Positions 18,107 through 26,890 of a stretch of 64,000 bases of DNA are shown here, one piece after another. Source of the DNA: Echinicola vietnamensis DSM 17526. GTDB taxonomy: Bacteria; Bacteroidota; Bacteroidia; Cytophagales; Cyclobacteriaceae. Location: positions 1,806,001 to 1,870,000 of the forward strand of contig NC_019904.1 in assembly GCF_000325705.1 (NCBI RefSeq), given 5' to 3'. The notes under the pieces are model-generated. The model did not search any database and was not told the origin of the DNA. It saw only the letters and a program-made list of their open reading frames with translations. Within the stretch, counting starts at the first letter, position 1, and every line of letters starts with the position of its first letter. Made by a program: the position numbers and the translations under genes.

Positions 18107-18348
18107 ATAGCCATGGGTGAAGCCCATGGTAAATTACCCCATTCAATGTTTTCCGTTTTAGCCGCATTGACCGCCCTATTCCCCACAACTTCCCGCTAAA
18201 ACCCATTCGAGCGGATGGAGGAAAAGCATCGTTTTAGCGGTGTGATATTTTCTTTCATAAGAACATGTCGAAAATCATTCCCCCATAAATATTGCTTGAT
18301 CCTTTTTTAGTGTTCATTGATTGCGTTGACCAAGTAAAAGCGAGACCA

Positions 18349-18454
18349 AGCAGAAAAGATGGGGTTAGCCTATTTCGATGACAAATCATATACTTTGCCA
18401 CCTTTTGTTATTATTTGACCACGGATGAGCGCTGATAAATATAGATAGGATGCT
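18349..18454. repeat. Third, partial and diverged copy of the 290-bp repeat
   Basis: The stretch with AGATGGGGTTAGCCTATTTCG through CACGGATGAGCGCTGATAAA aligns with 17479-17585, including the leader that is missing from copy 2. It stops after GGATGCTT. The region between (18107-18348) holds a CCATGGG-TGAAG-CCCATGG palindrome at 18111-18130 and another AATATTGCTTGATCC motif at 18288-18302. Confidence 0.7.
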
Positions 18455-18499
18455 TTACCTACCCTAAAAGAAACTTATCGTCCCCCAGAATATGGCCTA

Positions 18500-18694
18500 T
18501 TAGTTGTCTTTCGTGGCGTTTTTGTATTGCCCCCAGTAGTAAATGGGGAATATCAGTGCCTTGAGCTTCCAGTCATTTTTTTCTTTGATGCTGAGTGATG
18601 TGTTTTTGTGCACTTGGGAATACATCATGGACGCCATGGTGGCGTGCCCAAAGAGAAGCAGGAAAATAATGGCATAGATGATGAGTTCTGTCAT
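18500..18694 (-). CDS. Small membrane protein, unknown function
   Basis: 64 aa: one strong hydrophobic helix (ELIIYAIIFLLLFGHATMASMMY), a basic middle and a second short apolar stretch (LKALIFPIYYWGQY). The end KALIFPIYYWGQYKN loosely recalls the second helix of PLDc_N-type small proteins. It reads away from the saccharopine-dehydrogenase-like gene, sharing a 137-bp promoter gap. No further evidence of function. Hydrophobic pattern and intact frame next to a non-coding repeat region make it a plausible real gene. Confidence 0.55.
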   Translation of the reverse strand: MTELIIYAIIFLLLFGHATMASMMYSQVHKNTSLSIKEKNDWKLKALIFPIYYWGQYKNATKDN

Positions 18695-18831
18695 ATCGGA
18701 AGGGATAAAGGGGCTTTTGAAGCAGGCTGTTCAGGTGAAAATGATATTTTCTTTCTATATTGATTACCCGTATGGATTTAATGGATTTACCTATCAATAG
18801 GAGCTGCGAATATCCGTAATTATAATTTATT

Positions 18832-20046
18832 ATGAAAATTGGTTTGATCAAAGAAGGTAAAGTACCTTCTGACAGGCGTGTGGCATTCAGTCCACAGCAG
18901 TTGAAGACAATGAATGAGGCTTATGCAGGCCGTGCTGTTTTTGTCGTGGAGAAAAGCGATATCCGTGCTTTCAAGAATGAGGAATATGAGGAGGAAGGTA
19001 TAGAGGTGGTGGATGATGTGTCAGACTGTGATGTGTTAATGGGCATCAAAGAAGTGCCCATAGCTTCGTTAATGGAAGGAAAAACGTATTTTTTCTTTTC
19101 TCATACCATTAAGGCACAGCCCTATAACCGAGGACTTTTGCAGGCCGTGTTGGAAAAGGATATTCGGCTGGTTGACTATGAAGTCCTGCGCAATGCGGGC
19201 GAGCGAGTGGTGGCTTTTGGGAGGTGGGCCGGTATTGTAGGTGGATACAATGGGTTATGGACCTATGGTAAAAAGACCGGTCTTTTCGATATGAAACGGG
19301 CCAAAGACTGTTTTGACTTGATGGAGCTTCATGAAGAAGTGAAACAAATCCAGCTCCCACCGATCAAAATGGTCATCACAGGTAATGGCCGTGTGGGAAA
19401 CGGGGTAAAGGAAATCCTGCAGGTGGCCGGTATCCGAGAAGTAAGCCCAAAAGAACTTCTACAGAATTATTATGATGAGCCTGTTTTTGTGCAATTGGCA
19501 ATGGAGGATTATAATCGCCGCAAAACCGATGGAGGATATGATAAAGCGGAGTTTTACAGTCAGCCTGAAAAGTACGAAAGCCACTTTCTTAAATTCGCAG
19601 AAGTGAGTGACGTGCTATTTGCAGCGGCTTTTTGGGATCCAAAGGCTCCTAAACTATTCGAGCGGAAGGATGTCGTCAGTGAAGATTTTAACCTTTCGGT
19701 GATCGCGGACATTACTTGTGATATTGATGGTTCGGTACCGACCACGGTAAAGCCCAGCACCATTGATGCTCCGGTGTATGATGTGGACAGGGAGTCATTT
19801 GAAGTATTACCGGCGTTTGGAGAGCAATTGAGCATATCGGTCATGGCCATTGATAATTTGCCGTGTGAACTGCCCAGGGATGCTTCGGAGGATTTTGGTA
19901 GCCAGCTGATGGAGACGGTGATCCCTGCTTTGTTGGAGGATGAAAGCGGGATAATTGAAAAGGCCACCATTGCAGAAAATGGTGAATTGACCCATTACTT
20001 TGATTATTTGGAGGACTTTGTCCGCGAACGTTCCGATGATTCATGA
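18832..20046 (+). CDS. Saccharopine dehydrogenase-like NAD(P)-dependent oxidoreductase
   Basis: 404 aa with the N-terminal alanine dehydrogenase / transhydrogenase-like domain (MKIGLIKEGKVPSDRRVAFSP, then CDVLMGIKEVP and TYFFFSHTIKAQPYNR) and a second Rossmann domain with MVITGNGRVGNGVKEIL. This matches the lysine-forming saccharopine dehydrogenase (LYS1) group, widespread in Bacteroidota although the lysine pathway role there is not settled. The last four bases overlap the deoC start (ATGA), so the two are translationally coupled. The partnership with deoC is not an obvious pathway link. Confidence 0.8.
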   Translation: MKIGLIKEGKVPSDRRVAFSPQQLKTMNEAYAGRAVFVVEKSDIRAFKNEEYEEEGIEVVDDVSDCDVLMGIKEVPIASLMEGKTYFFFSHTIKAQPYNRGLLQAVLEKDIRLVDYEVLRNAGERVVAFGRWAGIVGGYNGLWTYGKKTGLFDMKRAKDCFDLMELHEEVKQIQLPPIKMVITGNGRVGNGVKEILQVAGIREVSPKELLQNYYDEPVFVQLAMEDYNRRKTDGGYDKAEFYSQPEKYESHFLKFAEVSDVLFAAAFWDPKAPKLFERKDVVSEDFNLSVIADITCDIDGSVPTTVKPSTIDAPVYDVDRESFEVLPAFGEQLSISVMAIDNLPCELPRDASEDFGSQLMETVIPALLEDESGIIEKATIAENGELTHYFDYLEDFVRERSDDS

Positions 20047-20708
20047 ATTCCATCAATACTTATCTAGAACATACCGCTCTCAACCCTGTCCTTACAGATC
20101 AACAGGTAAACCGAGTGATCCATGAGGCGATGAAATATCGCTTTTTGGGAGTCTGTGTTCCGCCATTTTGGGTAAAGAAAGTCAAGCGTGAATTGGAAAA
20201 TACAGGCATCACGGTGGTGACGGTAGTAGGCTTCCCCTTGGGCTACCAAATGACCGAAACCAAAGTCTTCGAAACGCAAAAGGCCATTGAAAATGGTGCC
20301 GATGAAATCGATGTGGTTTGGTCACTGAGTGCCTTTAAGGCTGGTATGAATTGGCCAAAAATCGAATTGGTCAAGCTTTCTTCGGTATGTCATGAAGCAG
20401 GAAAGCTGCTGAAAGTAATTGTGGAGACGGCCTATCTTGAGACTGACGAACTCAGGCAAGCCTGTAAGATCTGCAGCGATGCCGGGGTGGATATTGTCAA
20501 GACCTCGACAGGATTTGCTCCTTCTGGTGCGCGGCTGGAAGAGGTGAAGCTGATGCGGGAGTTCTTGCCAGATCAGGTGGGGATCAAGGCCAGTGGAGGC
20601 ATAAAAACACTTGAGCAGGCAAAGGCTTTTGTCACAGCAGGTGCCGATAGGATCGGTACCAGTGCAGGCGTCCAGATCATGGAGGAATGGCTTTCCCTAA
20701 ATGGCTGA
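20043..20708 (+). CDS. deoC: Deoxyribose-phosphate aldolase
   Basis: 221 aa class I aldolase barrel. LEHTALNP near the N-terminus, VVTVVGFPLG, ENGADEIDVV, LKVIVETAYL, VDIVKTSTGF (Schiff-base lysine strand) and GIKASGGIKT are all DeoC signatures. It cleaves 2-deoxyribose-5-phosphate to glyceraldehyde-3-phosphate and acetaldehyde in nucleoside salvage. The start overlaps the preceding gene by ATGA. The alpha/beta hydrolase gene converges only 8 bp downstream. Confidence 0.95.
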   Translation: MNSINTYLEHTALNPVLTDQQVNRVIHEAMKYRFLGVCVPPFWVKKVKRELENTGITVVTVVGFPLGYQMTETKVFETQKAIENGADEIDVVWSLSAFKAGMNWPKIELVKLSSVCHEAGKLLKVIVETAYLETDELRQACKICSDAGVDIVKTSTGFAPSGARLEEVKLMREFLPDQVGIKASGGIKTLEQAKAFVTAGADRIGTSAGVQIMEEWLSLNG

Positions 20709-20716
20709 GCTTCCCC

Positions 20717-21991
20717 TTAATTTCCTTTCAAGAAGTTAACCACTATCTCGCTAAATTTCTTTGGAATCTCTAAAGGGGCATTGTGACCGGTATCCTTAAA
20801 TGTCACCAGTGTGGCGTCGGAGATGTGGTCGGCAATCAGCTTGGTATGTGCTTCCTTGACATAGTCATTTTCTCCGGCCATGATCAAAGCGGGGCAAGTA
20901 ATTTTCGATAGAGAGGAAGGAGAAATATTGGGCTCTGTCAGGAGGCTTTTTTTGACACGTAGGGAAAAGGCTTCCCTGTCTGTTAATGCCCCGTTTTCTA
21001 AAGCCTTAATTTGTTTTGATAATATTTTATTGACTTGCGGATCTACGGAGCTCTTGTCGTTATACAGTACAGCGGCCATGGCAGCCAGGGACTTGACTTT
21101 ATCGGGATGGTTCATGGCAAGTATCAAGCCGGTGTTTCCTCCATCACTCCACCCTAAGACGTTCACCGCTTCCAGTCCCAGTTCGTCCAAAAAGGCGTTG
21201 ACATCCTCAGCATACAGTTCATAGGTCAGTTTTTTGCCGTCTTCGCTGGATTGGCCATGGCCTCTAGTGTCCAGCGCGATGACCTTGTAATGTTTTGCCA
21301 AAATGGGAATAATGCGGTTAAAGCTTGCTATGGACATGTCAGCACCGTGCAATAGCAGCAATGGATCCCCTTTTCCATATGTTTCATAGTAAAGCGCTAC
21401 GCCATTGGCATTTACCCGTTTCCCCGCATTTTTATTACTTCCAATGGCAGTACTTTCTTCATTTGTGATCAACTTTAGGATGTGATTGTCCTTTTTTAGC
21501 GGGGATGGGGTGATGCTGATGCTATCGTCTTTGTTAAGGCTTATAAATGCCGATACGCCAACTTCGTGTTGCTCAAGGTTGCCATTTACCAATAGCAGAG
21601 AATCGTTTGGTTGCCCTTTGATGCTCAGGGTCATGTCGTCTAAGCTGAATGCTCCTTTTCCTTGACAAAGTACTCCGACTAATAACTTAGCGGCCTTTTT
21701 ATTGATTTTCCCAGAAAGGGTGAGCATTTGCCATTCCCTGCCTTCCATTGGAGCGGGACCATCCCCCAGGTGATTTGCCAAAAACCGGCCTTGGTCATCA
21801 TAATAAGCTGCAAAACCTATCATTTGGTTGCTGGATTTATACTTGGTAAGCGCAGTGAATGTAAATTTTTTACCCTGATAATCTTGGATGTCGATGGATT
21901 GGACGACGCCGGCGTACGGTTGTTGGGCTGAAGTGAGCTGAAAAATGCCTAAGAACAACAGCACTGTTGCTGCGAAAATAGCTTTTGTCAT
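20717..21991 (-). CDS. Secreted alpha/beta hydrolase with N-terminal beta domain
   Basis: 424 aa from the ATG at 21991, which gives the signal peptide MTKAIFAATVLLFLGIFQLTSA; the 25-residue extension in the longer frame would bury it. Residues about 25-190 form a beta-rich domain of unknown family. The hydrolase follows with GDPLLLLHGADMS (oxyanion region), VLGWSDGG (nucleophile elbow), MAGENDYV (acid) and TGHNAPLE (His). The closest textbook group is alpha/beta-fold esterases and haloperoxidase-like hydrolases; the substrate is unknown. It lies 71 bp downstream of the Na/Pi symporter gene in the same direction and may be co-transcribed. Confidence 0.82.
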   Translation of the reverse strand: MTKAIFAATVLLFLGIFQLTSAQQPYAGVVQSIDIQDYQGKKFTFTALTKYKSSNQMIGFAAYYDDQGRFLANHLGDGPAPMEGREWQMLTLSGKINKKAAKLLVGVLCQGKGAFSLDDMTLSIKGQPNDSLLLVNGNLEQHEVGVSAFISLNKDDSISITPSPLKKDNHILKLITNEESTAIGSNKNAGKRVNANGVALYYETYGKGDPLLLLHGADMSIASFNRIIPILAKHYKVIALDTRGHGQSSEDGKKLTYELYAEDVNAFLDELGLEAVNVLGWSDGGNTGLILAMNHPDKVKSLAAMAAVLYNDKSSVDPQVNKILSKQIKALENGALTDREAFSLRVKKSLLTEPNISPSSLSKITCPALIMAGENDYVKEAHTKLIADHISDATLVTFKDTGHNAPLEIPKKFSEIVVNFLKGN

Positions 21992-22062
21992 AAAGTGGTT
22001 ATTGGGGGTATGGTTAAAAATTACCATTTGGTTTTCTAGACGACGATACCGATTGTCGGCAG

Positions 22063-23262
22063 TCACTTGTTTTCATTAGACGGAGCTTTAAAGGGTTGGG
22101 TTGCTTGAATTTCCACTTTCTCCTTATCGACCTCCAGGTTTTCGGTATCCCCATCCTTGTTCAAATAAATCAAAATAAACGGGATAATAAAGAATGTCAG
22201 CAGGATGTAGGCCACACCAATTACCTTTTTTTTAGCGGCATTTTTTCCAAAATAGATCGCCAGCTTCACCGGAATGTTTCGAAGGCCAGCGTAAGGTAAA
22301 AAGATCAGGGCACCTATAAAGTTAAAAAGGAAATGGACGATGGCAATGGCAATGGCAGCCTCAGTCTTGTAAATAGCCGCGATGGCCGCCGTGATGGTGG
22401 TGCCGATATTGGCACCAATGATAAAAGGAAAAACTTTGTTTAAGGATACTTTTTTGGTGGCGACTGCCGGCACCAATAAGGAGGTGGTCACGGTACTGGA
22501 CTGGACAGCGGCCGTAAAAAACACGCCATATGCGAATGATCGGTAAGGGTATTTGAAAATATGTTTACTGACTTCTTTGAAGCTAGAGGAAATAAAGGTC
22601 TTGTAAACGGTAGAGGAAAGGATCTTAATGGACAGGAAGAGCAAGACCACACTGATGGCAAGGGCCAGCACAGGGATCTGGATCCAATCGATAATTAACT
22701 TGCTCAATGACCGGGTGAAGATGATATTGTAGCTGTAGTCGCCCTCTACTCCACTCGTTAGGGAGAATAAGCTTTGAGAGAAGAATGATGCCAGTTTGCT
22801 AAGAAAATTAAAATAATACTCTAACGGCAACAGTATGATGACGGTGATGATATTGAAGAGGTCGTGTAGGATTCCAGCAGAAATGGCCTTTCGGAACTCG
22901 CTTTTCTTCATGATATACGTAAAAGAAACCAATGTCGAGGTGATGGTGGTACCGATATTGGCGCCCATGACAATTGGTACTGCTTGGGTGAGGCTGAGAT
23001 TGCCTGAGGCGACCACTGCTACGACCATGGCGGTCACCGTGCTACTGGACTGGATAAGCCCAGTCATGAGCAATCCGATAAAAAGTCCAATAAAGGGATT
23101 GCTGGTGGCCAAGAAAATTTCATTTGCCACCTCATTGTTCATGTTCAGGAGTGAGACCGTCAAAAGATCTATAGAGGTCATGAAAAGAATAAGCGCAAAT
23201 AACATTTGCGCTGCCATGATCCACCTTTTGGTGTAATCTTTTTTCTGGGTCAATTCTGTCAT
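22063..23262 (-). CDS. Na/Pi cotransporter family protein (NptA/YjbB type)
   Basis: 399 aa polytopic membrane protein. The family's inverted repeat is visible twice: LIQSSSTVTAMVVAVVASG followed by VMGANIGTTITS, and VQSSTVTTSLLVPAVAT followed by IIGANIGTTITAAI. The QSSS/QSST and GANIGTT motifs form the sodium and phosphate sites of SLC34-like symporters. The C-terminal PhoU-like domain of longer bacterial homologues is absent; it ends in a charged tail of about 30 residues. A PiT-like membrane protein is transcribed divergently across a 342-bp gap, which suggests that both belong to phosphate handling. Confidence 0.9.
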   Translation of the reverse strand: MTELTQKKDYTKRWIMAAQMLFALILFMTSIDLLTVSLLNMNNEVANEIFLATSNPFIGLFIGLLMTGLIQSSSTVTAMVVAVVASGNLSLTQAVPIVMGANIGTTITSTLVSFTYIMKKSEFRKAISAGILHDLFNIITVIILLPLEYYFNFLSKLASFFSQSLFSLTSGVEGDYSYNIIFTRSLSKLIIDWIQIPVLALAISVVLLFLSIKILSSTVYKTFISSSFKEVSKHIFKYPYRSFAYGVFFTAAVQSSTVTTSLLVPAVATKKVSLNKVFPFIIGANIGTTITAAIAAIYKTEAAIAIAIVHFLFNFIGALIFLPYAGLRNIPVKLAIYFGKNAAKKKVIGVAYILLTFFIIPFILIYLNKDGDTENLEVDKEKVEIQATQPFKAPSNENK

Positions 23263-23604
23263 CTAGTAATGAGTGCTCTGCTTAAATTAAGGCCTAATTT
23301 AGGGTAATTCACAAAATAAGGCGAATAACCTTAGATAATTTTGTAATTAATGTGAAGCTTATGTTAATAATACCTCATCCTTTTGAAAAAATGAAATACT
23401 TGATCAATATTTTATTCTTGGAAAAGACGGATTTTTTTTCAAAAATTTTGGTGGCAATTTTTTTTAGAACATATTGTAGTAGATTAAGTTTTTTCGCAGA
23501 TCAGTGATGTTATGTTAACAATTTCATAATATATAACTCCTATAAAGTTATTTAACTTTGTGGCCGAGTAAAATTCCTCTCCATTAATCGCCAAAAAAAA
23601 ATCT
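23263..23604. promoter_or_regulatory. Divergent promoter region between Na/Pi and PiT-like genes
   Basis: 342 bp, strongly AT-rich. A TAACTTTG at 23553-23560 matches the Bacteroidota -7 consensus TAnnTTTG, 45 nt before the PiT-like ATG, but no TTG is found at the right distance upstream. No riboswitch or repeat was recognised. Confidence 0.35.
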
Positions 23605-24735
23605 ATGGCTAAATTAAAAGATCAAAACATTAATCAGGATGCATTATCCAAGGCGGCCTATTCACTTTTTGATTTTACAAAGAAGGAAAAATCCTTTTTG
23701 ATTGTTTTATGTATCCTGGTTTCTATTGCCGGTTTTATCACTCAGTACACATATGCCGCTATGTGGTTTGGGTTTTCCCTAGCAGCTTACTCTGCCATAG
23801 GCAATGACAGTATTCAGACCATTGGTACCTTCATCGCCTCTAACCAGCGCCGCAAGTGGTACTGGCTGTGGTTGTTCATGGGTGGTATATTTGTGGCCAC
23901 TGCCATCTATAGTTGGGTTACCTATGGTGGTGACGTGAGTTACCAGCGCCTCTATGTTAAGGGGCTGGACAAGGCACCAGAAGAGTTTGTATTTTTACAA
24001 TTGGCAGCCCCTATTGTGCTGATGGTCATGACCAGGCTGAGAATGCCCGTGTCGACTACCTTCTTACTGCTCAACGTATTTACCTACAAAGCAGGTACCA
24101 TAGGGGGCGTGGTGCAGAAAAGTTTGATTGGGTATGTACTGGCCTTTGTTATTGCCATTGTGGTTTGGTATGTGCTGGAGAAGTTTGTCACCTCCTACCT
24201 AAAAGGCAAGACAAAGAATTACTGGTACATCCTTCAGTGGATTACCTCTGGGGCATTATGGTCACTTTGGCTGATGCAGGACGCGGCGAACATAGCGGTG
24301 TTTTTGCCAAGGGTCCTTAACATTTATGAATTCATCGCCTATGCCGGATTTATTTTCTTTGGAATGGGCTTCTTGTTCTATTTTAAAGGAGACCGGATTC
24401 AAGGTATCGTGAATGAAAAAACACAAGTAACCGATGTTCGGGCGGCCACGATAGTGGATTTTGTGTATTGTATATTGCTGTTTTATTTTAAAATGTACAG
24501 CAAAATGCCTATGAGTACCACTTGGGTATTTATTGGGCTTTTAGGTGGGCGCGAAATAGCCATTGCCATGGCTAAATCCAAAAAGCTTAAAAAGAGAAAA
24601 GCCCGTTTGGTACGTGCCTATTTGATGGCTAGGAATGACATGGTCAAAGCTGCTATCGGCTTGCTGGTGTCCCTGATATTGGCATTGATCATCAATGAAG
24701 GAGTGCGGAATGAAATAATAGACATGATCTTTTGA
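23605..24735 (+). CDS. Divergent PiT-like (inorganic phosphate transporter) membrane protein
   Basis: 376 aa with about ten hydrophobic segments. Two internal repeats resemble the PiT family: IGNDSIQTIGTFIASNQ followed by MPVSTTFLLLN, and MQDAANIAVFLPR followed by MPMSTTWVFIG. In PiT proteins each half carries a GxNDxxN-like motif and a P-x-STT motif at the substrate site. Here the Asn-Asp/Gln-Asp and STT parts are kept while the flanks differ. A basic loop KSKKLKKRKARL lies near the C-terminus. The gene faces a Na/Pi symporter and is followed by a strong terminator. A transport role is inferred; the substrate could differ from phosphate. Confidence 0.6.
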   Translation: MAKLKDQNINQDALSKAAYSLFDFTKKEKSFLIVLCILVSIAGFITQYTYAAMWFGFSLAAYSAIGNDSIQTIGTFIASNQRRKWYWLWLFMGGIFVATAIYSWVTYGGDVSYQRLYVKGLDKAPEEFVFLQLAAPIVLMVMTRLRMPVSTTFLLLNVFTYKAGTIGGVVQKSLIGYVLAFVIAIVVWYVLEKFVTSYLKGKTKNYWYILQWITSGALWSLWLMQDAANIAVFLPRVLNIYEFIAYAGFIFFGMGFLFYFKGDRIQGIVNEKTQVTDVRAATIVDFVYCILLFYFKMYSKMPMSTTWVFIGLLGGREIAIAMAKSKKLKKRKARLVRAYLMARNDMVKAAIGLLVSLILALIINEGVRNEIIDMIF

Positions 24736-24750
24736 TCATCTCAGGAATGA

Positions 24751-24777
24751 AAAAGCGGCCTTGGCCGCTTTTTTTTT
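24751..24777 (+). terminator. Intrinsic terminator after the PiT-like gene
   Basis: AAAGCGGCC-TT-GGCCGCTTT followed by a run of T residues, 15 bp after the stop codon. Confidence 0.95.
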
Positions 24778-24862
24778 GCCTCATCTTTAAAATCTTGCGT
24801 GCAGGTCTAAAAAAGCGCTTTGTCTCCCGCCAAATTTACCTTAACTTCATTTTCCAAAATCA

Positions 24863-25312
24863 ATGAATATGGAGTTGTACACACCGGAGTATTTCATGAA
24901 TGAAGCCCTGAAGCAGGCCAAGATGGCTTATGAGGAGGGAGAGATTCCGGTGGGCGCAGTGATGGTCTGTAGAAACCGGGTGATAGCTAGGGCTTATAAT
25001 CAAACGGAAAAACTTACCGATGTGACTGCTCATGCAGAAATTTTGGCCATCACAGCAGCATCGGATGCGCTAGGTGCAAAATACCTCACAGAGTGTGAAC
25101 TGTATGTCACATTGGAGCCTTGTGTGATGTGTGCAGGAGCCAGTTTTTGGGCGCAGCTAGGTGGCATCCATTTTGCAGCTTCAGATCCTAGAAGAGGATA
25201 TTCTAACGTTTCCAGCGGTCTTTTACATCCCAAAACCAAAGTCAGTAAAGGGATTATGCAGGCCGAAGCAAAAGAATTGTTAGATTCCTTCTTCGAACAA
25301 CTGAGAAAATAG
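24863..25312 (+). CDS. tadA: tRNA-specific adenosine deaminase / nucleoside deaminase
   Basis: 149 aa zinc deaminase. GEIPVGAVMVCRNRVIA, AHAEI (zinc His plus catalytic Glu) and LEPCVMCAGA (two zinc Cys) are the CDA-fold signature, and the overall order and length match TadA, which converts A34 to inosine in tRNA-Arg(ACG). A second ATG lies 6 bp inside the frame and either could be used. It stands alone between two terminator-bounded genes. Confidence 0.9.
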   Translation: MNMELYTPEYFMNEALKQAKMAYEEGEIPVGAVMVCRNRVIARAYNQTEKLTDVTAHAEILAITAASDALGAKYLTECELYVTLEPCVMCAGASFWAQLGGIHFAASDPRRGYSNVSSGLLHPKTKVSKGIMQAEAKELLDSFFEQLRK

Positions 25313-25421
25313 CATTTTTAAGCGGTTTAGAGAACTCTTTTAGCATTATCTTGGTTGGGATATTACATGATTTTAGTATAGAAGAATTATTTTAATGTTT
25401 AACCATAAAATTTTATAAACA

Positions 25422-26027
25422 ATGGCTTTTGAATTACCAAAACTACCGTACGACTTTAACGCATTGGAACCAAATATCGATGCTAAGACAATGGAAATCC
25501 ACCATGGAAAACACCACAATGGTTATGTAACTAAACTGAACGATGCAGTAGCGGGGACTGACTTGGAAGGTAAAAGCCTTGAGGAATTAATGAAAGTTGC
25601 TGGCTCTAACGGGGCTGTAAGAAATAATGGTGGTGGACACTTTAACCACTCTCTTTTCTGGACTATTCTTTCGCCAAATGGTGGAGGTCAGCCTTCTGGT
25701 GATTTGGCATCCGCTATCGATGCGAAGTTTGGATCTTTTGACGCATTCAAAGAAGAATTCAATAAAGCTGCTGCAACAAGATTTGGCTCTGGATGGGCTT
25801 GGCTTTGTGTAGACAAAAATAAAGAACTTTGTGTATGCTCTTCTCCAAACCAAGATAACCCATTGATGGATATCGCAGAATGTCCAGGTACCCCAATCCT
25901 TGGACTTGATGTTTGGGAGCATGCTTATTACCTAAATTACCAAAACAGAAGACCTGATTATATCTCAGCTTTCTGGAACGTCGTGAACTGGGAAGAAGTG
26001 AGCAAAAGATATGCAGCCGCCAAATAA
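25422..26027 (+). CDS. sodA: Superoxide dismutase, Fe/Mn type
   Basis: 201 aa cytoplasmic enzyme. Metal ligands are seen in [12 protein letters not shown] (first His), [10 protein letters not shown] (second His) and [12 protein letters not shown] (Asp and third His), and GSGWAWL is conserved around the active site. It removes superoxide to oxygen and peroxide. Metal preference cannot be read with certainty; the gene symbol is by convention. It has an A-rich leader (ATAAACA before the ATG) and its own terminator. Confidence 0.95.
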   Translation: MAFELPKLPYDFNALEPNIDAKTMEIHHGKHHNGYVTKLNDAVAGTDLEGKSLEELMKVAGSNGAVRNNGGGHFNHSLFWTILSPNGGGQPSGDLASAIDAKFGSFDAFKEEFNKAAATRFGSGWAWLCVDKNKELCVCSSPNQDNPLMDIAECPGTPILGLDVWEHAYYLNYQNRRPDYISAFWNVVNWEEVSKRYAAAK

Positions 26028-26061
26028 GTGGATTTGCTGAAGTAAAATTAACTGAGAAATA

Positions 26062-26097
26062 TCCTCGATTCGCTAGTGCGGGTCGGGGTTTTTTTTT
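26062..26097 (+). terminator. Intrinsic terminator after sodA
   Basis: CCTCGATTCGC-TAGT-GCGGGTCGGGG pairs fully if G-U pairs are allowed and is followed by nine T residues. Confidence 0.85.
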
Positions 26098-26732
26098 GCT
26101 GAAAATGAAAAAGTACGTGGTAGGAATATAGTGCATGTAGGATCAAGCAATATTCCTGGGGGCACGGAAGGACACGGATAAACAGGGATAGGGGCTTTTA
26201 GCCAAAGCAAAGCTGGACTTTGGCAATCATAAATTCCTTTCAACCTTCGGTTACAGCATGGGGTTTGGGGATAAATATCCGCTTAATGCCCTTCAATGCT
26301 ATTGGTCAACATAATTAATAGATGTCAGGCCGAGCGCCCTCATACGGAGGCCAGAGAGTCGAGGCCATACGTCATACTTCGACTCCCCGCCTGCGGGATA
26401 GGCAAGCGATCAGGATGACTATCGAGCTAGATTTCCCTTAACTTAATAGCATTAGAAGCCCCCTGTCGGGCTGAAAAAATCCAAGGTGACCGCTTTTAGG
26501 ATGGTGCCTTCAATAAAGACCAGCGAAATTCTTCATTACCTGCGTCAGCTTGTCCAATTTTCTGTCAGGAAAATATGACATGCTCTTCTGTCTGTCAAAA
26601 GAGGAAACGGTAAAGCATGTTGTTTACCGTGGAGTTGGCAGACCAAAAGTCCATTAGCACTTGATTGCCCTTGTACCAATTGTTTCGTGTTTTTTGATGC
26701 CTTAAGCGTTGAGTTGCTCTTCTAGACGGGCC
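26098..26732. other. Non-coding stretch with dispersed repeat pieces
   Basis: About 630 bp with no supported frame. At 26140-26154 it holds GGATCAAGCAATATT, the reverse complement of the motif found three times at 17.7-18.3 kb, followed by CACGGATAAACAGGGATA-like sequence that recalls the 290-bp repeat. At 26370-26420 a GC-rich piece (CCCCGCCTGCGGGATAGGC) looks like a fragment of another dispersed repeat. Confidence 0.55.
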
Positions 26733-26837
26733 AAAGTGTATACAAATGAACGATCAAAGTGTACGTAAGTGTACACTTTTGTACACCTCATGTTTTCGTA
26801 AATCACTGTAATACAGATGATTGTAATTTTATTTTTG
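26733..26837 (+). promoter_or_regulatory. AAGTGTAC repeats and -7 element before a TonB receptor gene
   Basis: AAAGTGTA occurs at 26733, AAAGTGTAC at 26756 and AAGTGTACAC at 26767, followed by TTTTGTACAC to 26786, so the block contains direct and inverted copies of GTGTAC. TATTTTTG (26830-26837) matches the Bacteroidota -7 consensus TAnnTTTG and lies 53 nt before the ATG. The arrangement resembles an operator upstream of a promoter. Confidence 0.4.
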
Positions 26838-26890
26838 GTCTGGCACTGCTTTTTCTAAAGGTAGGTCGTAGCATTGAAAATTAAAGAACT

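Noticed and set aside
17479..18454. CRISPR-like array
   Set aside because: Only two and a half units of 290 bp, no short repeats with unique spacers and no cas genes.
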